Below, piece after piece: positions 7,441 through 16,353 of a DNA stretch of 64,000 nucleotides; the first letter of the stretch is position 1; the number at the start of each line of letters is the position of its first letter. The notes under the pieces were generated by a model that saw only the letters and a program-made list of their open reading frames with translations, searched no databases and was not told the origin of the DNA. The translations under genes and the position numbers were made by a program. Source of the DNA: Rhizobium sp. L51/94 (GTDB lineage: Bacteria; Pseudomonadota; Alphaproteobacteria; Rhizobiales; Rhizobiaceae); NCBI RefSeq assembly GCF_019355555.1, contig NZ_CP072141.1, positions 2,288,001 to 2,352,000 on the forward strand. The letters are read 5' to 3'.

Positions 7441-10401
7441 TCAGAAGAAGCCGCGGCGTTGCCACCAGCCGGCTTTTTTCGGCTTGCCGTCGCCGTCGGT
7501 TGCCTTGTCCGTGGCCTGGGTCGATTTGACCGCAGGCTCGGAGGAGGCGAGGTTGGACTGGCGGTTGGCGCGGGCCGGCTTCTCGGCTTCTGTCGCCGGG
7601 GATTCTGCAGGCTGGGCGCTGGAAGCTGTGGCAACCGGAGCCTCTGGCTCGATAGCCACGGGCTGAGACACCACAGGTTCGGCGGCAACTGCAGGCTCGG
7701 CAACGGCTTCAGTTGCAGGTGCCTCGGCAGCTTCGGCCTTCGGTTTGCGACGGCTGCGGCCCTTCGGCTTGACTTGTTCCTCTGTTGCAACTTCGGCCTC
7801 GATCGAGGCAGGCTGCTCGAGAGCAGGGGCTTCGGTCGGCGCGCTGGTTGCGGCGGTCTCGTCGCCTTCGTCGGCAGACGTTGCTTCTTCGCTGTCCGTG
7901 CCTTCGCCGTCGGCGATCAGGTTGCCGTTCTCGTCGCGATTGCGGCGACCGCCACGCTTGCCACGACGGCGACGCTTGCGCTTGCCCTGCTCGTCGCTCG
8001 ACAGTGCCGAGACTTCGCCTTCACCCTCAACTGCGGCCTTGCCGTCGTCGCTGTCGTCCTCGTCGTCGCCATCTGCGTCGTCACTGTCGTCGCCAACAAT
8101 GTCATTGCCGTCGGCATCCTGCATGACCTGGCCGTCGGCTCCGCCGTTCTTGCCCCGACGTCTGCGGCGACGCTTGCGCTTGCGGTTCGGGTCGCCCTCG
8201 GAGCGGGCCACGGCCTGTTCGACAGGAGCGGCCTTTTCCTCGATCTCTTCTTCTTCGTCCTCGTCGATCTCGACGGGAACGTCGTCGTCCTCATCTTCCT
8301 CGACGGCCGCGAAGTTGAACAGCGTTTCGATCTTTACCGGGTTCTCGACGGCTTCGCCGCGATCGATGGCAAAGTGCTGCGCACCGACGCTCGGGTCGCT
8401 GTCGATAATGATCGACACCCCGAACCGGTTTTCATAATCGATGATCGTCGCCCGCTTGTGGTTAAGCAGGTAAAGCGCCGTTTCCGGCGTGCAGCGCACG
8501 GTGATGTCGTGCGTCGTGTTCTTCAGCAGGTATTCCTCGATGCCTCGCAGCACATGCAGGGCAACCGACGACTGCGAGCGCACCAATCCGGTGCCGCCGC
8601 AATGCGAGCAGACCTGCGTGGTCGATTCCAGCACGGAAGCGCGAATACGCTGGCGCGACATTTCGAGAAGGCCGAAATGCGAGATGCGACCGACCTGGAT
8701 GCGGGCGCGGTCGTCCTTCAGGCATTCCTTCAGCTTCTTCTCGACAGCGCGGTTGTTGCGCTTTTCTTCCATGTCGATGAAGTCGATGACGATCAGGCCG
8801 GCAAGGTCGCGCAGGCGCAACTGGCGGGCGACTTCCTCGGCCGCTTCCAGGTTTGTCTGCAGCGCAGTTTCTTCGATCGAGTGCTCGCGGGTAGAGCGGC
8901 CCGAGTTGACGTCGATCGCTACCAGCGCTTCGGTCTGGTTGAGGATCAGGTAGCCGCCGGACTTCAGCGTCACCTGCGGCTGCAACATGCGGTCAAGCTG
9001 CGCCTCGATTCCGGAGCGCGAGAAGATCGGGTGGATATCACGGTAAGGCTGAACCACCTTTGCGTGGCTCGGCATCAGCATCTTCATGAAGTCTTTGGCT
9101 TCACGATAGCCTTCTTCACCGGCGACGATGACTTCCGAAATGTCCTTGTTGTAGAGATCGCGGATCGAGCGCTTGATCAACGAGCCTTCTTCATAGACCA
9201 GCGTCGGCGCAGTGGAGGCGAGGGTGAGCGTCCGGACGTTCTCCCAAAGGCGCATCAGATATTCGAAGTCGCGCTTGACTTCGACCTTGGTACGGTTGGC
9301 ACCAGCCGTGCGCAGGATGACGCCCATGCCCAAAGGCACTTCGAGCATCCGGGCGATTTCCTTCAGGCGCTTGCGATCCTGCGGGTTGGTGATCTTGCGC
9401 GAGATGCCGCCACCGCGTGCGGTGTTTGGCATGAGCACCGAGTAACGGCCGGCGAGCGACAGATAGGTGGTGAGTGCTGCACCCTTGTTGCCACGTTCTT
9501 CCTTGGCCACCTGCACCAGCAGGATCTGCCGGCGCTTGATGACTTCCTGGATGCGGTACTGCTTGCGCGGACGGCGCGCGGCGCGCTCGGGAACCTCTTC
9601 CATGGCATCTTCGGCGCCAACGGATTCGATGATCTCTTCTTCGTGGTCGTCATCATCGTCGTCGTCGTTGTTGCGACGGCTGGACGGACGAACGTCTTCC
9701 GAAACCTCGTCGGTTTCGACCATGGCAGCCATCGAGCCGGACGAACCTTCGTCGCTCTCGGAGGATGCGGCCTCGACGTCGGATGGCGTCGCATCTTCGG
9801 CGACGACCTTCTTGGCGCGGCTGCGGCGTGGCTTTGCCACCTTCTTCACAGGCGTTTCGGCTTCAGCTTCTGCAGCTGGCGCTTCAGCGCTTACAGGCTC
9901 GGCATCGGCAACCGGCTCGGCGGAAACCTCGACAGGTGCCGGCTCAGCAGCAGCGGCGCCGGCTTCTGCAGCGACGGGTTCCTGTGCAACCACGGCATCT
10001 TCGGCAACGGGAGCGACAGGCTCCGGCGCAGCGACGATGCCGACATCTGGCTGCTCCTGCTCGGCCAGATCGAAGGCGGTCTCGACGTGTTCGACGTCGT
10101 TGTCGCGGCGATGCTCTTCAGCCTCGGCGCGCAGCAGCGCTTGGCGGTCGGCAAGCGGGATCTGGTAGTAATCGGGGTGGATTTCGGCAAAGGCCAGGAA
10201 GCCGTGCCGGTTGCCGCCGTAATCGACGAATGCAGCCTGCAGGGACGGCTCGACGCGGGTGACTTTGGCCAGGTAGATGTTGCCGCGAATTTGCTTCTTG
10301 TGCTCTGACTCGAAGTCGAATTCTTCTATGCGGTTCCCTCGAACCACGACAACGCGCGTCTCTTCCTCGTGAGACGCGTCGATAAGCATTTTGTCTGCCA
10401 T
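7441..10401 (-). CDS. rne: Ribonuclease E
   Basis: A 986-residue endoribonuclease, the scaffold of the RNA degradosome and central to mRNA turnover and rRNA/tRNA processing. The S1 domain starts at about residue 30 (GNIYLAKVTRVEPSLQAAF) but is split by a low-complexity insert at about residues 95-280, rich in Ala, Glu and Pro, with basic patches and a run of eight Asp. S1 resumes at RGNKGAALTTYLSLAGRY. The catalytic DNase I-like domain has AIDVNSGRS and DLAGLIVIDFIDM; the zinc link is CSHCGGTG. The C-terminal 350 residues alternate acidic and arginine-rich blocks (KRKRRRRRRGK, KRKRRRRGKRGGRR), typical RNA- and partner-binding arms. I chose the ATG at 10401 (MADKMLIDAS) over 10470 because homologues start there. 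Confidence 0.97.
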   Translation of the reverse strand: MADKMLIDASHEEETRVVVVRGNRIEEFDFESEHKKQIRGNIYLAKVTRVEPSLQAAFVDYGGNRHGFLAFAEIHPDYYQIPLADRQALLRAEAEEHRRDNDVEHVETAFDLAEQEQPDVGIVAAPEPVAPVAEDAVVAQEPVAAEAGAAAAEPAPVEVSAEPVADAEPVSAEAPAAEAEAETPVKKVAKPRRSRAKKVVAEDATPSDVEAASSESDEGSSGSMAAMVETDEVSEDVRPSSRRNNDDDDDDDHEEEIIESVGAEDAMEEVPERAARRPRKQYRIQEVIKRRQILLVQVAKEERGNKGAALTTYLSLAGRYSVLMPNTARGGGISRKITNPQDRKRLKEIARMLEVPLGMGVILRTAGANRTKVEVKRDFEYLMRLWENVRTLTLASTAPTLVYEEGSLIKRSIRDLYNKDISEVIVAGEEGYREAKDFMKMLMPSHAKVVQPYRDIHPIFSRSGIEAQLDRMLQPQVTLKSGGYLILNQTEALVAIDVNSGRSTREHSIEETALQTNLEAAEEVARQLRLRDLAGLIVIDFIDMEEKRNNRAVEKKLKECLKDDRARIQVGRISHFGLLEMSRQRIRASVLESTTQVCSHCGGTGLVRSQSSVALHVLRGIEEYLLKNTTHDITVRCTPETALYLLNHKRATIIDYENRFGVSIIIDSDPSVGAQHFAIDRGEAVENPVKIETLFNFAAVEEDEDDDVPVEIDEDEEEEIEEKAAPVEQAVARSEGDPNRKRKRRRRRRGKNGGADGQVMQDADGNDIVGDDSDDADGDDEDDSDDGKAAVEGEGEVSALSSDEQGKRKRRRRGKRGGRRNRDENGNLIADGEGTDSEEATSADEGDETAATSAPTEAPALEQPASIEAEVATEEQVKPKGRSRRKPKAEAAEAPATEAVAEPAVAAEPVVSQPVAIEPEAPVATASSAQPAESPATEAEKPARANRQSNLASSEPAVKSTQATDKATDGDGKPKKAGWWQRRGFF

Positions 10402-11064
10402 GAAAGCTGTGCTCCTCGGCGCAGCCCCTGGGGATATGACCGGACTGTCGTTAAGACAGGCTGGATGCACTCCGCCACTGCGGCGCCGGATAATGATAGT
10501 CGCGATGGGTCTCTGCGATTGCGCAACAGCCAGACAACAGCCGGGAGAACCCGGGGCCTGTACACTTTAGAAAAAAGCTGCTGCGACAACATCCGTAACC
10601 AAGCGAGATCGACAATGCCCTAGACCCAGTTGGGTCCGATGAATTTGCCCTTCTTGAAGGGCGTTTGGTGGCTTTTCCACCGATGAAATTCCTGCACGAA
10701 GCCGGAAATTCGGGATCCAGTATCAGGATGGAAGCACTCAGACGGCGGACGATGGCCGGTTGTGGCGCCATAGATTTGGGCGGCTGCCTTTGCGGCGACT
10801 CTATCCCGTCAACACTTCTACCCTATTGTTCGTTGTATGATCTAACCGTCACAATAGCAAGGACAAAGCCAAGTGTGCCATAATAATGATGGATTCCTCG
10901 GATGAACCCATAGCTGGCGATCATTGTACGATTCGGAGCCCGGTTTGACGCTGGACGAGGGCTGCAATCAGCTGTTTTCGGCGTCTTCTCCCGCGTGGTT
11001 CATAGTGCTGCCGGATGGGCGTGTCGATCGATTTAAGGAACTGAAGCATGGCGGGGTGTATCTG
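10402..11064. other. Intergenic region: rne leader and divergent amiC upstream region
   Basis: About 660 bp between the divergent rne and amiC coding starts. Small hairpins cluster on the rne side: CTGTC-GTTAA-GACAG (10445-10459), GACCCA-GT-TGGGTC (10623-10636), GCCCTT-CTTG-AAGGGC (10647-10662) and GGTGG-CTTTT-CCACC just after. Enterobacterial rne is autoregulated through a structured leader; a similar role here is inference. AT-rich sequence around 10805-10865 is the likeliest place for the divergent promoters. At 11048 an ATG with a good AAGGA site opens a six-codon frame that ends overlapping the amiC GTG. Confidence 0.4.
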
Positions 11065-12321
11065 GTGAGCGCAAGGCAAGGCGGCAGAATTCTGGCGGCG
11101 CTCGGCGTCATGCTGCTTACAACGATCGCGACAGCTCGGGCCGCTCCGGCTACTGTGCCATCAGCCGCATCGCCGGTCACCGCTGCCTCCGCCGATCCCA
11201 TCCTCGCCTATGGTGCCCGCATTGCTGGCGACGACGCCCGCACACGCGTGGTCATCGAACTCGACCGCGAGCCGTCCGTTGCCGTGCATTACCTTGCCGA
11301 TCCGCCACGCGTCGTTGTCGACCTGCCTGCAACAGCCTTCGGTTTTCCGGCCAAGGATCTCGATGCCCGCGGGCTTTTTAAGGATATCCGATACGGGACG
11401 ATGGACAAGGACAGTGCCCGCATCGTTCTGACTGCCATCAAACCGGTTAAACTGGTGGTCGCGCGGGTGCAGTCGAACGAAACCGGCAGGGGATACCGTC
11501 TGGTGCTCGACGCCGAGATGGTGCCGCCGGAACAGTACGCCGAACTCGTGCGCAAGCAGACATGGACCGACGAGGATACCGCCGCCGATGTCGGCCCGGT
11601 GGTCCCCGTCGAAAACGTCAAGCCGAACGATTTCCTGATTGCGGTGGATGCCGGCCACGGTGGCATCGATGCCGGTGCCATGGCGAGCGACGGCCTGACA
11701 CCCGAAAAGCAGATTACGCTCGCCTTCGCCAAGGCGCTGACGGAAAAGTTGAACGCCCAACCCGGCATCAAGGCCTTCCTCACCCGGGACAGCGATTCCT
11801 ACCTCTCGCTGTCGCAGCGCGTGACGATCGCCCGCCAGAACCACGCCGCCCTGTTCATATCGCTGCACGCCGACACGTTGAAGCAGAAGGATATTCGCGG
11901 TTCGACAGTCTACACCATATCCGACAAGGCGTCGGATCGGCTGGCCGCAGACGTCGCGGACCGTGAAAATTCTTCCGACAAGCTGGCTGGCAGCGAGGTC
12001 AAGGCGCCGCCGCCGGGCGTGGCCGACATCCTGACTGACCTTACCCGACGCGAGACGCAGGCCTTCTCCGTATCGCTCGCGCAGGATGTCCTGAATTCAT
12101 TCAAGGGCCAGATCGCGATGATCAACAATCCCCACCGGTATGCCGGCTTCCAGGTGCTGACGGCGCCCGACGTGCCCTCCATCCTGGTCGAACTCGGCTT
12201 CCTGTCCAACAAGGAAGACGAAAAGCTGCTGCTCGACGAAGAGTGGAGGGGCAAGCTGGTGGACCGGCTGACCGAGGCAGTTCGGCAATACAGGGCAGTG
12301 ACGGTCGCAAACGGCGGTTGA
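11065..12321 (+). CDS. amiC: N-acetylmuramoyl-L-alanine amidase
   Basis: A periplasmic zinc amidase of about 418 residues that cleaves the stem peptide from glycan strands during daughter-cell separation. From the GTG at 11065 the protein begins with a plain Sec signal peptide, basic start then ILAALGVMLLTTIATARA. An AMIN domain follows (RIAGDDARTRVVIELDREP to RLVLDAEM), then the amidase_3 domain: DAGHGGIDAGA (first zinc histidine), NHAALFISLHAD and ILVELGFLSN (catalytic glutamate). The frame stays open upstream to a TTG at 10924, but that start has no ribosome site and would bury the signal peptide 47 residues in, so I prefer 11065; the choice is not certain. mrcA follows on the same strand, consistent with a cell-wall gene pair. 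Confidence 0.88.
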   Translation: MSARQGGRILAALGVMLLTTIATARAAPATVPSAASPVTAASADPILAYGARIAGDDARTRVVIELDREPSVAVHYLADPPRVVVDLPATAFGFPAKDLDARGLFKDIRYGTMDKDSARIVLTAIKPVKLVVARVQSNETGRGYRLVLDAEMVPPEQYAELVRKQTWTDEDTAADVGPVVPVENVKPNDFLIAVDAGHGGIDAGAMASDGLTPEKQITLAFAKALTEKLNAQPGIKAFLTRDSDSYLSLSQRVTIARQNHAALFISLHADTLKQKDIRGSTVYTISDKASDRLAADVADRENSSDKLAGSEVKAPPPGVADILTDLTRRETQAFSVSLAQDVLNSFKGQIAMINNPHRYAGFQVLTAPDVPSILVELGFLSNKEDEKLLLDEEWRGKLVDRLTEAVRQYRAVTVANGG

Positions 12322-12567
12322 CTGGGATATAGTGGCTTGTCTGCCACAGGCCGGCCAGAAGGTCCGCCGTCGACTGGAGAATGAGGCGACAGAGCCCTAT
12401 TTCGCTCACATTGCCGCCGTCGAACGGAACTATGGTGGAGGAGGCGGAGCAAAGGGCTTTTGTCGCCTCTGATCTCTTGCTAATAGGCTTCGCGCGTGCA
12501 AGACGCCCGGGTATGCGGATATTTTGCCCGTGCGCCGAATTTTTCTACACACACTGGTAGCGACGAT

Positions 12568-15036
12568 ATGGTCAGACTTATTGGATATTTCTTTGGCTTG
12601 GCCTGCATCGTCTTCGTCGGCGCTGCTGCGGCTGCCGCCGTCTATCTGGGCGTCGTCTCCAAGGATCTGCCGAATTACGAAGTGCTGGCCAACTATGCGC
12701 CGCCGGTGACCACCCGCATCCATGCCGGCAACGGCGCGCTGATGGCCGAATATGCCCGCGAACGCCGGCTCTTCCTGCCTATTCAGGCTATTCCCGATCG
12801 CGTTAAAGCCGCCTTCCTCTCCGCGGAAGACAAGAATTTCTACAACCACGCTGGCGTCGACATCACCGGTCTTGGCCGCGCCGTACTCGTAAACCTGCAG
12901 AATTTCGGTTCCGGTCGTCGTCCGGTGGGCGCCTCGACGATTACCCAGCAGGTGGCCAAGAACTTCCTGCTGTCGGCCGACCAGACCTTCGACCGCAAGC
13001 TGAAGGAAGCGATCCTGTCCTTCCGCATCGAGCAGGCCTACAGCAAAGACAAGATCCTCGAACTCTATCTCAACGAGATCTACTTCGGCCTCAACGCCTA
13101 TGGCATCGCCTCTGCGTCGCTGACCTATTTCGACAAGCCGGTAACGGACCTGACGATTGCCGAGACCGCTTATATGGCGTCGCTGCCGAAAGGTCCTGCC
13201 AACTACAATCCTTTCCGTCATGCCGACGCCGCCATCGCCCGCCGCAACTGGGTCATCGACCGCATGGTCGAGAATGGCTATGTCAGCCAGGCCGACGGCG
13301 AGGATGCGAAGAAGCAGCCGCTCGGCGTCGTAACCCGCAGATCCGGCGGCACGGTCGTCGCCGCCGACTTCTTCTCCGAAGAAGTACGCCGGCAGATCAT
13401 CGATAAGTATGGCGACAAGCAGCTCTATGAAGGCGGTCTTTCAGTCCGCACCTCGCTCGATCCGCAGTTGCAGATCGAGGCACGCAAGGCGCTGCAGGAC
13501 GGTCTGGTCGGTTATGACGAGCGTCGCGGTTATCACGGTCCGCTGAAGCAGATCTCGACAGCGACAGACTGGGGCATCGAGCTCTCAAAAATACCTGCCT
13601 TGTCGGATGTTCCCGAATGGAAGATTGCCGTCGTGTTGGCGGTCTCGAGCGATGGTGTCGATATCGGCCTGCAGCCGGATGTCGATCCATCCGGCAAGCT
13701 GTCGACAGAGCGCAAGCGCGCCTCGATTGCAGCCGCCGATATGCGCTGGGCGTATCGTTCCGCCGAAGCCAATGGCAAGACGGCGAAAACACCGGCCGGC
13801 GTCCTCTCGCCCGGCGACGTCATCTATGTCGAGAAACTGGCTGATTCCGCCGGCTACCGCCTTCGCCAGCCGCCGAAGGTACAGGGCGGCCTGGTGGCGA
13901 TGGACCCGCATACCGGTCGCGTTCTCGCCATGGTCGGCGGCTTCTCCTACGGTCAGTCGCAGTTCAACCGCGCCACCCAGGCCATGCGCCAGCCCGGCTC
14001 GTCCTTCAAGCCGTTCGTCTACGCTGCTGCCATGGACAACGGCTATACGCCGGCCTCGGTCGCGCTCGACGATCCAATTGAAATCCAGCTGTCGAACGGT
14101 ACGGTCTGGCGGCCGGAAAACTATGAAGGCGAGGGCGGCGGCGCCCACACGCTCCGCTTCGGCATCGAGCACTCGCGCAACCTGATGACAGTGCGACTGG
14201 CAAACGACATGGGCATGAACCTCGTTGCCGAATATGCCGAACGGTTCGGCATCTATGACAAGATGGCGCCTGTGCTTGCCATGTCGCTCGGCGCTGGCGA
14301 AACGACTGTGCTGCGCATGGTCTCGGCCTATTCGGTCATTGCCAACGGCGGCAAGCAGATCAAGCCGACGCTGATCGACCGCATCCAGGATCGTTACGGC
14401 AAGACCATCTTCAAGCATGAGGAGCGCGTCTGCGACGGCTGCAATGCCACGGACTGGCAGAACCAGCAGGAGCCGACGGTTGTCGATAACCGCGAACAGG
14501 TTCTCGACCCGATGACCGCCTATCAGGTGACGTCGATGCTGCAGGGCGTCATCATCCGCGGCACCGCTGCTGGCAAGATCAAGCTCAACACCGAAGTTGC
14601 CGGAAAGACTGGGACGACCAACGACCAGAAGGATGCTTGGTTCGTCGGCTACACCCCGAACCTCGTGGCTGGTCTGTATGTCGGCTACGACACGCCGACC
14701 GATCTCGGTCGCGGCGTGCAGGGCGCCTCTTTGGCGGCCCCGATCTTCAACGACTTCATGCAGGCTGCCACCAAGGGCGAGCCGCCTGAGAAATTCGTCA
14801 TGCCGACCGGAATGACCATGGCATCCGTCGATCGAAAGACCGGCATGGCCGCCCAGCCCGGCGATCCCGATTCGATCGTCGAGGCATTCAAGCCCGGCAC
14901 CGGACCTGCGACCTCCTACACCGTCATCGGCGCCGGCAATGCCGGTGGCGAGGTGCAACTGGCGCCGGAAGAAATCCTGAAGACATCACCGCAGGCCAAC
15001 CAGGCCGTGACATCAGGCAGCGGCGGACTTTATTAA
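12568..15036 (+). CDS. mrcA: Class A penicillin-binding protein 1A
   Basis: An 822-residue bifunctional peptidoglycan synthase anchored by one N-terminal membrane helix (LIGYFFGLACIVFVGAAAAA). The glycosyltransferase domain shows SAEDKNFYNHAGVDITG with its catalytic glutamate, GASTITQQVAKNFLLS, and RKLKEAILSFRIEQAYSKDK. After a linker domain the transpeptidase shows the SxxK motif in PGSSFKPFVYAA, SRN as the SxN motif, and AGKTGTTND as KTG. An upstream GTG at 12496 is in frame but adds 24 residues that homologues lack; the ATG at 12568 gives the familiar MVRLIGYFFG. It sits about 250 bp behind amiC. In relatives prfB follows directly; here 10.4 kb intervene. Confidence 0.96.
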   Translation: MVRLIGYFFGLACIVFVGAAAAAAVYLGVVSKDLPNYEVLANYAPPVTTRIHAGNGALMAEYARERRLFLPIQAIPDRVKAAFLSAEDKNFYNHAGVDITGLGRAVLVNLQNFGSGRRPVGASTITQQVAKNFLLSADQTFDRKLKEAILSFRIEQAYSKDKILELYLNEIYFGLNAYGIASASLTYFDKPVTDLTIAETAYMASLPKGPANYNPFRHADAAIARRNWVIDRMVENGYVSQADGEDAKKQPLGVVTRRSGGTVVAADFFSEEVRRQIIDKYGDKQLYEGGLSVRTSLDPQLQIEARKALQDGLVGYDERRGYHGPLKQISTATDWGIELSKIPALSDVPEWKIAVVLAVSSDGVDIGLQPDVDPSGKLSTERKRASIAAADMRWAYRSAEANGKTAKTPAGVLSPGDVIYVEKLADSAGYRLRQPPKVQGGLVAMDPHTGRVLAMVGGFSYGQSQFNRATQAMRQPGSSFKPFVYAAAMDNGYTPASVALDDPIEIQLSNGTVWRPENYEGEGGGAHTLRFGIEHSRNLMTVRLANDMGMNLVAEYAERFGIYDKMAPVLAMSLGAGETTVLRMVSAYSVIANGGKQIKPTLIDRIQDRYGKTIFKHEERVCDGCNATDWQNQQEPTVVDNREQVLDPMTAYQVTSMLQGVIIRGTAAGKIKLNTEVAGKTGTTNDQKDAWFVGYTPNLVAGLYVGYDTPTDLGRGVQGASLAAPIFNDFMQAATKGEPPEKFVMPTGMTMASVDRKTGMAAQPGDPDSIVEAFKPGTGPATSYTVIGAGNAGGEVQLAPEEILKTSPQANQAVTSGSGGLY

Positions 15037-15069
15037 GCGGAAATTGCTGGATTAAGCGGAAATGGCTGG
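15032..15069. repeat. 19-bp tandem duplication at the mrcA stop codon
   Basis: ATTAAGCGGAAATTGCTGG (15032-15050) is followed immediately by a copy with one mismatch (15051-15069). The first copy includes the TAA stop of mrcA. The second is therefore non-coding and points to a local slip or insertion scar at the edge of the accessory block. Confidence 0.7.
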
Positions 15070-15094
15070 CGAGGCCGGCTCCGATATATCGCCA

Positions 15095-15667
15095 CTACGA
15101 CTTGGCGGCTGCCGGCGTGTCGAACAGACCGGTCGGAAAACCGTCGAGACTGACCTGGTTCTTTTCACGCCAGTAGTCCTCGATCCCATCCACGCCCTTG
15201 GCTTTTGCCCAGGCGTCCATCTGGGTGCGCTCTTCCCGGTATTCAAACAGTGGAACGCCGTAGCCGCAGGATGTCTGAACGATATCGAAATCGAGCCACA
15301 CCATCTGGCGAGCCCCAAGCGGCGCCGTGTTTTCGTATTTTTCCTGCAGAAGCTTGGCAAATTCGTCGCTATTGCGGTGAATGACGCGTCCCTTGCCGTA
15401 GAGCCTGAGGATGAGCGGCGGTCCCTCGACGGAGCAGAACATCATCGTCAGTCGGTCGTTTATTCTCAGATGGGCGGCAGTCTCGTTGCCGCTGCCGCTG
15501 CGATCGAGATACATCGCGGCATTGTTGCCGAGAATGCGGAACAGGTCTGTGCTGCGCGGCGACATGTTGACGTGGCCCGTTGGAGCGGCCGTCGCCGTGA
15601 AAAACATGTGCTGCGCTTCAATGAAGCGATGGTGATGGGGTTCTAGCGTTTCGAAAAATTTGGCCAT
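15095..15667 (-). CDS. Pyridoxamine 5'-phosphate oxidase family protein
   Basis: A 190-residue protein with the split-barrel flavin-binding fold of the PNPOx superfamily. It opens MAKFFETLEPHHHRFIEAQH, followed by a barrel strand MFFTATAAPTGHVNMSPR, then MYLDRSGSGNETAAHL and RLTMMFCSVEGPPLILRLYG, the usual progression in the subgroup annotated as FMN-binding or PNPOx-like. True PdxH residues for pyridoxine binding are not evident, so vitamin B6 synthesis is unlikely; members of this subgroup mostly have unknown substrates. It is the first gene of the minus-strand trio (with the GreA-like and MYG1 genes) that lies downstream of mrcA, about 95 bp from the neighbouring GreA-like gene. Confidence 0.85.
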   Translation of the reverse strand: MAKFFETLEPHHHRFIEAQHMFFTATAAPTGHVNMSPRSTDLFRILGNNAAMYLDRSGSGNETAAHLRINDRLTMMFCSVEGPPLILRLYGKGRVIHRNSDEFAKLLQEKYENTAPLGARQMVWLDFDIVQTSCGYGVPLFEYREERTQMDAWAKAKGVDGIEDYWREKNQVSLDGFPTGLFDTPAAAKS

Positions 15668-15762
15668 GCCGAACTTTAGGGTTCTAATTCCAGCATGCCA
15701 AGACGATGTTTTGCGAAGAATTCATGACCATGGCCGGTTTCACGCCCGAGGTCTGGCTCAGT

Positions 15763-16245
15763 CTATGAAATCGCCTTGATCTCGAGTTCGCCATCTCCAA
15801 TGACGACGACGTCGCCGACAGCCTTGCCGAGCAGAAGGCGCGCGACAGGAGAGACGAAGGATATCGACCCGGCCTTTGGGTCCGCCTCGTCCTCGCCAAC
15901 GATTCGGTATGTCTGCACCCGGCCATCGTCGCGGCTGAAAGTGACGGTATTGCCAAAACCGACGGTATCGGCGTTTTCCGGGGCAGGGATCACCTGTGCC
16001 GTCCGAAGCCTGGCCGCAAGATAGCGCGTATCGCGCAGCGGGATGGCTGTCTGCCGACGCCGCTCGTTGACCTCGTCGATCTTGCTTGCCACCTCATAGG
16101 CGGCGCGCGCCTGCTGCATCTGCAGTTCGAGCGCCTTGAGGCCAGCTTCAGTCACAAGGTTCGGGTGCGTGGAAATCGGACGATCCGGCAACAGGGTTTC
16201 GGATGCCGTCTCGAAACTCTCTTCCTTGGTGAAGGCAACGGCCAA
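15763..16245 (-). CDS. GreA/GreB-family transcription elongation factor
   Basis: A 160-residue protein with an N-terminal coiled-coil (about residues 28-75: EAGLKALELQMQQARAAYEV and onward) and a C-terminal FKBP-like globular domain (VGFGNTVTFSRDDGRVQTYRIVGEDEADPKAGSIS in part). Gre factors insert the coiled coil into the RNA polymerase secondary channel and stimulate cleavage of backtracked RNA. The coiled-coil tip should carry two acidic residues; SKIDEVNERR supplies D and E in the right area. This is an accessory paralogue, not the usual housekeeping GreA beside carB. I use the TTG at 16245, which has GGAG 7 bp upstream and yields normal family length; the frame stays open to 16335. Confidence 0.82.
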   Translation of the reverse strand: MAVAFTKEESFETASETLLPDRPISTHPNLVTEAGLKALELQMQQARAAYEVASKIDEVNERRRQTAIPLRDTRYLAARLRTAQVIPAPENADTVGFGNTVTFSRDDGRVQTYRIVGEDEADPKAGSISFVSPVARLLLGKAVGDVVVIGDGELEIKAIS

Positions 16246-16353
16246 TCTCGAACTCCATTTCAGACTTTGCGCGGACAAGGTTGTGCGCGGAAGACAACGA
16301 CCTCCACGATACGCTGTTCCACGCAAAGGCGCCAATCTTCGTGTATTGCGGCG

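Noticed and set aside
8226..8300. Repetitive GAG/GAC codons in rne considered as a simple-sequence repeat locus
   Set aside because: The triplets vary and encode an acidic protein tract; there is no uniform repeat unit.
7423..10308. 961-codon plus-strand frame over rne
   Set aside because: Antisense image of the RNase E gene, with low-complexity Leu/Gly/Arg/Val sequence mirroring its repeats.
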